Assembly: GCF_002813375.1 (NCBI RefSeq)
Contig: NZ_PHUJ01000003.1
Location: 372,001-436,000 of the forward strand
Direction of reading: 5' to 3'
DNA length: 64,000 bases
Origin: Pseudonocardia alni
GTDB taxonomy: Bacteria; Actinomycetota; Actinomycetes; Mycobacteriales; Pseudonocardiaceae
Position numbers and translations under genes: made by a program. The number at the start of each line of letters is the position of its first letter. The stretch's first letter is position 1. The notes beneath the pieces are model-generated. The model ran no database searches. It was not told where the DNA came from and worked only from the letters and a program-made list of their open reading frames with translations. Shown here one piece after another: positions 59,168-64,000 of the stretch.

Positions 59168-59587
59168 GTGCGCGCACGCACCAAGGCCCGTAAACGGGCA
59201 CTGGACATCCTCTTCGAGGCCGAGGCACGCGGTGAGGACGCTCTGTCCGTGCTCACCGCGCGCCGCGAGACCGACGACGCGCCGCCCGTGCAGGACTACG
59301 CGGCGCGGCTCGTCGAGGGCGTCGCGACCCACCGGGACCGGATCGACCAGCTGATCGCCGAGCACGCCGAGGGCTGGGACGTCGACCGGATGCCCGCGGT
59401 CGACCGCGGCCTGCTGCGGCTCGGGATCTACGAGCTGCTGTGGGTGGACGACGTCGACGACCCGGTCGCGATCACCGAGGCCGTCGAGCTGGCCCGGACG
59501 CTGTCGACCGACGACTCCCCGCGCTACGTCAACGGGGTGCTCGGCCAGATCTCCGACATCGCCGAGCACCTGCGCGCGACCCTCTGA
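59168..59587 (+). CDS. nusB: Transcription antitermination factor NusB
   Basis: 139 residues, all-helical. ARTKARKRALDILFEAEARG is the conserved RNA-binding N-terminus (basic residues), and VDRGLLRLGIYELLWVDD and STDDSPRYVNGVLGQIS are the family signatures. With NusE it binds boxA RNA in rRNA leader transcripts. GTG 59168 starts one base after the efp stop; efp-nusB is a conserved actinobacterial pair. A strong hairpin follows 21 bases after the stop. Confidence 0.96.
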   Translation: MRARTKARKRALDILFEAEARGEDALSVLTARRETDDAPPVQDYAARLVEGVATHRDRIDQLIAEHAEGWDVDRMPAVDRGLLRLGIYELLWVDDVDDPVAITEAVELARTLSTDDSPRYVNGVLGQISDIAEHLRATL

Positions 59588-59607
59588 CCAGGGCCTGAAC
59601 GCACGAA

Positions 59608-59648
59608 GGGCGGTGGCCGGGGGACTGTGCAGACCCCGGCCACCGCCC
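59608..59648. terminator. Bidirectional 15-bp hairpin between nusB and bldD
   Basis: GGGCGGTGGCCGGGG (59608-59622) pairs perfectly with 59634-59648 around an 11-base loop. The genes converge on it (nusB from the left, bldD from the right). Confidence 0.75.
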
Positions 59649-59694
59649 GACCGGTCGCGTCACCCTTCCCCTGGGACGCGGCCGGTGGAACAGA

Positions 59695-60186
59695 TCATCC
59701 CACGTGCTGCCCGGGACGCGCCTCGGGCGGGAGTACTCCCCAGTCGATGAGCTGGTCGGTCAGCTCGCCGGGGGACATGTCGTAGATGATCGCGAGCGAA
59801 CGCAGGTCCTCGGCGCGGATCGAGAGCACCTTGCCGTTGTAGTCGCCGCGCTGGCTCTGGATGGCCGCGGCGTAGCGGGCCAGCGGCCCGACCTTGTCCG
59901 CGGGGAGCTGCTGCAGCCGCTCCAGGTTGATCACGATCTTCGTCGCGGGCTCGCTGCCGGACGGGATGCGGCCCTCGGGGAGCAGCTCGGCCACCGGGAC
60001 GCCGTAGAAGTCGGCCAGCTCGGCCAGCTTCTGCACGGTCACCGCACGGTCCCCGCGCTCGTAGGAGCCCACGACGACCGCCTTCCAGCGTCCGCCCGAC
60101 TTCTGCTCGACGCCGTGCAGGGAGAGCCCCTGTTGCTGCCTGATCGCCCGGAGCTTGCCCCCGAGCGCCTTGGCGTAGTCGCCCAT
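59695..60186 (-). CDS. bldD: Developmental master regulator BldD
   Basis: 163 residues. The N-terminal Xre-type HTH (about 7-70) is nearly the same as Streptomyces BldD: LRAIRQQQGLSLHGVE, GRWKAVVVGSYERGDRAVT, LAELADFYGVPV. The C-terminal domain (about 85-155) has RYAAAIQSQRGDYNGKVLSI and the c-di-GMP signature RxD-x8-RxxD as Arg113-Gly-Asp115 and Arg124-Ala-Glu-Asp127, so ligand-driven dimerisation is expected. BldD represses sporulation genes during vegetative growth, which suggests a mycelial, differentiating organism. ATG 60186; GAGGAG lies upstream. A BldD-box-like sequence is found in its own promoter region. Confidence 0.96.
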   Translation of the reverse strand: MGDYAKALGGKLRAIRQQQGLSLHGVEQKSGGRWKAVVVGSYERGDRAVTVQKLAELADFYGVPVAELLPEGRIPSGSEPATKIVINLERLQQLPADKVGPLARYAAAIQSQRGDYNGKVLSIRAEDLRSLAIIYDMSPGELTDQLIDWGVLPPEARPGQHVG

Positions 60187-60376
60187 CGATCTCCTCGTTC
60201 CTGACGGTCCGTACCGGTGTGGCCGGACCGGCCGGTCACCGGCGGTGCACCGGTGGCGTTGTCGCGCCTGCCGCGTCGTCGCCCCTGTGGGTGGTCCCGT
60301 TCGGGGCGGCAGCTCCGGCGGGGGTCGGCGTCCCGACCGTCCCGCTCGTCGCGGCGCTGCTGCACGCGTGCTGATT

Positions 60377-60391
60377 GATACGGAGAGTAAT
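60377..60391. promoter_or_regulatory. Candidate BldD box in the bldD promoter
   Basis: GATACGGAGAGTAAT (ATTACTCTCCGTATC on the minus strand) matches the BldD consensus nTnACnC(A/T)GnGTnAn at 7 of 9 fixed positions. It lies close to the minus-strand TTGACG -35 candidate, fitting the autorepression known in Streptomyces. Confidence 0.45.
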
Positions 60392-60697
60392 CCTCCGGGT
60401 CCGGTCCGGCACCGTCAAGTTCGACCCCCTGCTCGGGGGGTTGACGAGCGGTTTCCCACACGAACGGGGCAGTCCACGTCCCTCGTCAGCGGTAGCGCAG
60501 GGTGTGGGTCTGCGATCCCACCACCCGCCCCTGTGGGTGCGCATGGGCAGAATCGGGTATCGCAAGGTGTCGTGCCGGTCGGCCGTCGGCCATCGCGCAT
60601 CGTGACGGGAACGTGATCTCGAACGGGTGACGCGGCTGTGGCGCGGCTCGCGGTGTGACGCGCTGCGGCCGTCCCGCGCGGGCACCCGCCGAGTTGC

Positions 60698-60703
60698 TAG
60701 GTT
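60698..60703 (+). promoter_or_regulatory. -10 box of the pyr operon
   Basis: TAGGTT, 66 bases before the pyrR start codon. Transcription from about 60710 would give a leader of about 60 bases containing the PyrR hairpin. Confidence 0.45.
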
Positions 60704-60736
60704 GGCGCACAGATCGTGTACGACCGTCCTTTAAGA

Positions 60737-60754
60737 CCCGTCCGGTGAGGCGGG
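60737..60754 (+). promoter_or_regulatory. PyrR-binding RNA hairpin over the pyrR ribosome site
   Basis: CCCGUC (60737-60742) pairs with GGCGGG (60749-60754, one G-U pair) around the hexaloop CGGUGA, which fits the PyrR loop consensus CNGNGA. It is followed directly by GGAAGGAG, the ribosome site of pyrR (start 60770). Bound PyrR would block translation, as shown for Mycobacterium smegmatis. Confidence 0.8.
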
Positions 60755-60769
60755 GAAGGAGACCACCTC

Positions 60770-61363
60770 GTGGCGCAGAACCGCCGCGGGGACGCCGACG
60801 CACAGCAGCCCGCACGGGAACTGCTGTCCGCCGCCGACGTCACCCGCACCGTCGCGCGCATCGCGCACCAGATCATCGAGAAGACCGCCTTCAGCGCCGA
60901 GAACCCCGACGGGCTCGTGCTCCTGGGCGTCCCCACCCGCGGCGTGCACCTGGCCCACCGGCTCGCCGCCGCGATCACCGACTTCGCCGGCGCCGCACCG
61001 GCCGTCGGCTCGGTCGACGCCACCCTCTACCGCGACGACCTGCGCCGCGGCCCGGCCCGCGCGCTGGAGTCCACCGCGGTGCCCGAGGGCGGCGTGGACG
61101 ACCGGCTGGTCGTGCTCGTCGACGACGTCCTGATGTCCGGGCGCACCACCCGCGCCGCGCTCGACGCGCTGCGCGACGAGGGCCGTCCGCGTGCGGTGCA
61201 GCTCGCCGTGCTGATCGACCGCGGCCACCGGGAGCTCCCGATCCGCGCCGACTACGTCGGCAAGAACGTCCCGACGTCGCGCTCGGAGCAGATCCTGGTC
61301 TCGCTGACCGAGATCGACGGCAGCGACGGCGTCTGGATCACCCAGGGAGAGGGGGACAGGTGA
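60770..61363 (+). CDS. pyrR: Pyrimidine operon regulator PyrR / uracil phosphoribosyltransferase
   Basis: 197 residues. Type I phosphoribosyltransferase fold. PRPP loop [21 protein letters not shown] (in part), [23 protein letters not shown] and [17 protein letters not shown] are family features. It binds pyr mRNA when UMP is high. GTG 60770 follows GGAAGGAG. The N-terminal 17 residues are a polar extension. The stop overlaps pyrB (GTGA), and the operon goes on with pyrC and carA using the same overlap, so blocking pyrR translation would reduce all of them by coupling. Confidence 0.96.
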   Translation: MAQNRRGDADAQQPARELLSAADVTRTVARIAHQIIEKTAFSAENPDGLVLLGVPTRGVHLAHRLAAAITDFAGAAPAVGSVDATLYRDDLRRGPARALESTAVPEGGVDDRLVVLVDDVLMSGRTTRAALDALRDEGRPRAVQLAVLIDRGHRELPIRADYVGKNVPTSRSEQILVSLTEIDGSDGVWITQGEGDR

Positions 61364-62304
61364 GACACCTGCTCTCGGTCGCCGACCTCGACGCCGCCGA
61401 GGCCACCGCGCTGCTCGACACCTCCGACCGGCTGCGCGAGGCGCTGCTCGGCCGCGAGGTGCGCAAGCTGCCGACGCTGCGCGGCCGCACGGTCATCACG
61501 ATGTTCTACGAGAACTCCACCCGCACCCGGGTGTCGTTCGAGATCGCCGGCAAGTGGATGAGCGCCGACACCGTGAACGTGTCCGCCTCCGGCTCGTCGG
61601 TCTCCAAGGGCGAGTCGCTGCGCGACACCGCGCTGACCCTGTCCTCGATGGGCGCGGACTGCGTGATCGTGCGCCACCCCGCCTCGGGGTCGGCGCACCG
61701 GCTCGCGCACTGGGTGGACGCCGACCGCGAGGTCACCGGCACCCCCACGGCGATCGTCAACGCCGGTGACGGCACCCACGAGCACCCCACCCAGGCGTTG
61801 CTCGACGCCGCGACCCTGCGCGACCGGCTCGGCGGCATCGCCGGGCGCCGGATCGGGATCGTCGGCGACGTCCTGCACTCCCGGGTCGCCCGGTCGAACG
61901 TGCTGCTGCTCGCGACCCTCGGCGCCGAGGTCGTGCTCGTCGCGCCGCCGACGTTGCTGCCCACCGGCGTCGAGTCCTGGCCGTGCCGGGTGTCCCACGA
62001 GCTGGACGCCGAGCTGCCCGCACTCGACGCGGTCATGATGCTGCGCGTGCAGTCCGAGCGGATGCACGGCGGCTTCTTCCCCTCCGCGCGCGAGTACGCG
62101 GTGCGCTTCGGGCTGTCCGAGGATCGCGCGGGGCTCCTGCTCGACCACGCGGTCGTCCTGCACCCCGGCCCGATGATCCGCGGCATGGAGATCGCCCCCG
62201 CGGTCGCCGACGCCCCCGACTCCGCCGTCCTGGCCCAGGTCCGCAACGGCGTGCACGTGCGGATGGCCGTCCTCTACCACCTTCTCGCCGGAGCTCCCGA
62301 ATGA
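61360..62304 (+). CDS. pyrB: Aspartate carbamoyltransferase catalytic chain
   Basis: 314 residues. Condenses carbamoyl phosphate and aspartate, the committed step of pyrimidine synthesis. [13 protein letters not shown] is the carbamoyl-phosphate loop, [13 protein letters not shown] contains the Ser/Lys loop, HPTQALLD and VQSERM (aspartate loop) are intact, and [10 protein letters not shown] is the late active-site motif. No pyrI regulatory chain is present. GTG 61360 overlaps pyrR; its stop overlaps pyrC (ATGA). Confidence 0.97.
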   Translation: MRHLLSVADLDAAEATALLDTSDRLREALLGREVRKLPTLRGRTVITMFYENSTRTRVSFEIAGKWMSADTVNVSASGSSVSKGESLRDTALTLSSMGADCVIVRHPASGSAHRLAHWVDADREVTGTPTAIVNAGDGTHEHPTQALLDAATLRDRLGGIAGRRIGIVGDVLHSRVARSNVLLLATLGAEVVLVAPPTLLPTGVESWPCRVSHELDAELPALDAVMMLRVQSERMHGGFFPSAREYAVRFGLSEDRAGLLLDHAVVLHPGPMIRGMEIAPAVADAPDSAVLAQVRNGVHVRMAVLYHLLAGAPE

Positions 62305-63593
62305 CCGACCTGCTGATCCGCAACACCCGGCCCTACGGCGGGGACCCGGTCGACGTGCTCGTCGCCGACGGCGTCGTCGCCACCATCGGCACCGGCCTGA
62401 CCGCGCCCGAGGGCGCCGAGGTCCTCGACGCCGACGGCGCCGTGCTGCTGCCCGGCTTCGTCGACCTGCACGTGCACCTGCGCGAGCCCGGCGGCGAGGA
62501 GTCCGAGACCATCGAGACCGGCAGCCGTGCCGCGGCGCTCGGCGGGTTCACCGCGGTGTTCGCGATGCCGAACACCACCCCGGTCGCCGACTCCGACGTC
62601 GTCGTCGAGCACGTGCGCCGGCGCGGCGAGGAGATCGGGCTGGTCGACGTGCACCCGGTCGGTGCGGTCACCGTCGGCCTCGGCGGCGAGAAGCTCGCCG
62701 AGCTCGGCACGATGGCCGCCTCCCGCGCCGCGGTGCGGATGTTCTCCGACGACGGCCGCTGCGTGAACGACCCGCTGATCATGCGCCGCGCGCTGGAGTA
62801 CGCCTCCGCGCTCGACGTCGTCATCGCCCAGCACGCCGAGGACCACCGCCTCACCGGCGGCGCCCAGGCGCACGAGGGTGCCGTGGCCGCGCGGCTCGGG
62901 CTCGCCGGGTGGCCCGCCACCGCGGAGGAGACGATCGTCGCCCGCGACTGCGCGCTGGCCCGCGAGGCCGGCGCGCGCCTGCACGTCTGCCACATCTCCA
63001 CCGCCCGCACGATCGACGTGCTGCGCGCGGCCAAGGCCCAGGGCGTGCGGGTGTCGGCCGAGGTCACCCCGCACCACCTGCTGCTCACCGACTCCCGGCT
63101 GACCGGCTACGACCCGGTGAACAAGGTCAACCCGCCGCTGCGCACCGCCGACGACACCCGCGCGATGCGCGAGGCGCTGGCCGAGGGCGTGATCGACGTC
63201 GTCGCGACCGACCACGCCCCGCACGCCGCGCAGTACAAGGACACCGAGTGGCAGGCCGCGAAGCCGGGCATGCTGGGCCTGCAGACCGCGCTGTCGGTGC
63301 TGGTCGAGACGATGGTGGAGCCGGGCCTGCTGGACTGGCACGGCGTCGCGCGGGTGCTGTCGGAGCGCCCCGCGGAGATCGGGAACCTGCCCGACCAGGG
63401 CCGTCCGATCGCGGAGGGGGAGCCGGCGACGTTCGCGCTGGTCGACCCGGACGGGGTCTGGACGGTCCGCGGTGCGGAGCTGGCGAGCAAGGCGGCGAAC
63501 ACGCCGTACGAGGGAATGCGGCTGCCCGGAACGGTGGTCGCGACGGTGCTGCGGGGACGCATCACCGCGCAGGACGGGAAGGTTGTGCAGTGA
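62301..63593 (+). CDS. pyrC: Dihydroorotase (class I)
   Basis: 430 residues. Zinc amidohydrolase that cyclises carbamoyl aspartate. [17 protein letters not shown] provides the first two His and the substrate Arg; QHAEDH and VCHIS give further His; VVATDHAPH carries the catalytic Asp. The lysine usually carboxylated in class I is not clearly visible at the expected KTFS-like site: here the segment reads [11 protein letters not shown], in which Asp may act as ligand, as in other class I enzymes of this branch. ATG 62301 overlaps pyrB. The end overlaps carA. Confidence 0.96.
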   Translation: MTDLLIRNTRPYGGDPVDVLVADGVVATIGTGLTAPEGAEVLDADGAVLLPGFVDLHVHLREPGGEESETIETGSRAAALGGFTAVFAMPNTTPVADSDVVVEHVRRRGEEIGLVDVHPVGAVTVGLGGEKLAELGTMAASRAAVRMFSDDGRCVNDPLIMRRALEYASALDVVIAQHAEDHRLTGGAQAHEGAVAARLGLAGWPATAEETIVARDCALAREAGARLHVCHISTARTIDVLRAAKAQGVRVSAEVTPHHLLLTDSRLTGYDPVNKVNPPLRTADDTRAMREALAEGVIDVVATDHAPHAAQYKDTEWQAAKPGMLGLQTALSVLVETMVEPGLLDWHGVARVLSERPAEIGNLPDQGRPIAEGEPATFALVDPDGVWTVRGAELASKAANTPYEGMRLPGTVVATVLRGRITAQDGKVVQ

Positions 63594-64000
63594 CCGCGCT
63601 TTTGGTTCTCGAGGACGGGCGGATCTTCCGCGGTGAGGCCTACGGCGCCACCGGGCAGACCCTGGGTGAGGCCGTGTTCACCACCGGCATGACCGGCTAC
63701 CAGGAGACCCTCACCGACCCGTCGTACCACCGCCAGATCGTGCTGCAGACCGCACCGCAGATCGGCAACACCGGCTGGAACGACGAGGACGACGAGTCGC
63801 GGGCGATCCAGGTCGCGGGCTACGTCGTGCGCGACCCGGCCCGGCGGCCGTCGAACTGGCGGGCGACCGGCTCGCTGGAGGACGCGCTGCGGGCCCAGGA
63901 GGTCGTCGGGATCGCCGGGATCGACACCCGCGCCGCGGTGCGCCACCTGCGCGAGCAGGGCGCCATGCGCGCCGGGATCTTCTCCGGCACCGCCCTCGCC
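63590..64000 (+). CDS. carA: Carbamoyl-phosphate synthase small chain, N-terminal part
   Basis: First 137 residues; the gene leaves the window at 64000. [54 protein letters not shown] and [16 protein letters not shown] identify the N-terminal domain of CarA, which interacts with CarB and passes ammonia from the C-terminal glutaminase (not visible). GTG 63590 overlaps the pyrC stop (GTGA). The gene lies directly after pyrC; in M. tuberculosis a small membrane-protein gene (Rv1382) lies between them. Confidence 0.97.
   Translation, partial: MTALLVLEDGRIFRGEAYGATGQTLGEAVFTTGMTGYQETLTDPSYHRQIVLQTAPQIGNTGWNDEDDESRAIQVAGYVVRDPARRPSNWRATGSLEDALRAQEVVGIAGIDTRAAVRHLREQGAMRAGIFSGTALA

Larger units (their letters stand above)
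60187..60769. promoter_or_regulatory. 583-bp divergent region, bldD / pyrR
   Basis: No gene supported: short open frames on both strands have no ribosome site or recognisable sequence. Contents: bldD leader and a BldD-type box (60377-60391), a TTGACG on the minus strand (near 60410-60417) as possible bldD -35, about 280 bp without a recognised element, then the pyrR -10 and PyrR hairpin. Confidence 0.5.

Noticed and set aside
60420..60660. Small open frames and weak inverted repeats between bldD and pyrR
   Set aside because: No ribosome sites, no conserved protein pattern, and repeats such as TGCGAT.../...ATCGCA are short and imperfect.

Overview
The window is chromosomal DNA of a very GC-rich actinobacterium. 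Codons end almost always in G or C, GTG starts are common, and genes are packed with 4-base ATGA/GTGA overlaps. A BldD regulator, a SigD/ShbA-type sigma factor, a CtpC/DUF1490 metal-efflux pair and a bifunctional Rel point to the mycelial or mycobacterial side of the phylum. My best guess is Pseudonocardiaceae (for example Pseudonocardia); this is inference from gene content, not a database match. No phage, IS element, CRISPR array, rRNA or tRNA was found.

Layout. 1-600: minus-strand metal ATPase (start only) with its DUF1490 partner. 887-4521: yebC and polA. 4541-6922: minus-strand accessory genes, including a frameshifted MOSC gene. 7055-9483: ruvC, then ruvAB with a LexA-type box. 9835-18567: the conserved actinobacterial block yajC-secD-secF-apt-rel, a convergent membrane cyclophilin, and hisS. 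18575-19114: a methyltransferase. 19115-24360: a compact catabolic island (amidohydrolase, IclR regulator, class III CoA-transferase, citrate-synthase-fold lyase, intradiol dioxygenase) with the same 16-bp palindrome in front of both transcription units. 24377-28010: a YibE/F membrane protein and, divergently, a radical SAM protein interrupted by a 319-residue intein and preceded by a perfect SOS box. 28069-34320: aspS, a DUF389 remnant, a kinase-fold protein, an SGNH hydrolase, an Lrp/aminotransferase pair and a small zinc-ribbon protein. 34500-39474: a Gln/Tyr/Pro/Gly-rich membrane protein, rarA, a secreted serine protease and a SigD-like sigma factor. 39734-49905: alaS-ruvX-mltG, two accessory enzymes, a prepilin peptidase and aroC-aroK-aroB. 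49924-53592: DUF308 and YihY membrane proteins, a beta-lactamase-fold hydrolase and an X-Pro peptidase. 53579-58500: a minus-strand operon of response regulator, unusual double-module histidine kinase and ABC exporter. 58606-60186: efp-nusB and convergent bldD. 60770-64000: pyrR-pyrB-pyrC-carA, with a PyrR-type RNA hairpin over the first ribosome binding site.

How it fits together. Most of the window is housekeeping: Holliday-junction processing, Sec translocation, stringent response, aminoacyl-tRNA synthesis, shikimate and pyrimidine pathways. Its backbone follows the mycobacterial order, but aroE and aroQ are absent from their usual places. The more unusual parts are the catabolic island at 19-24 kb, the intein at 26.2 kb and the duplicated sensor kinase at 56-58 kb. 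Many genes have a TANNNT -10 box 6-8 bases before the start codon, indicating widespread leaderless transcription.
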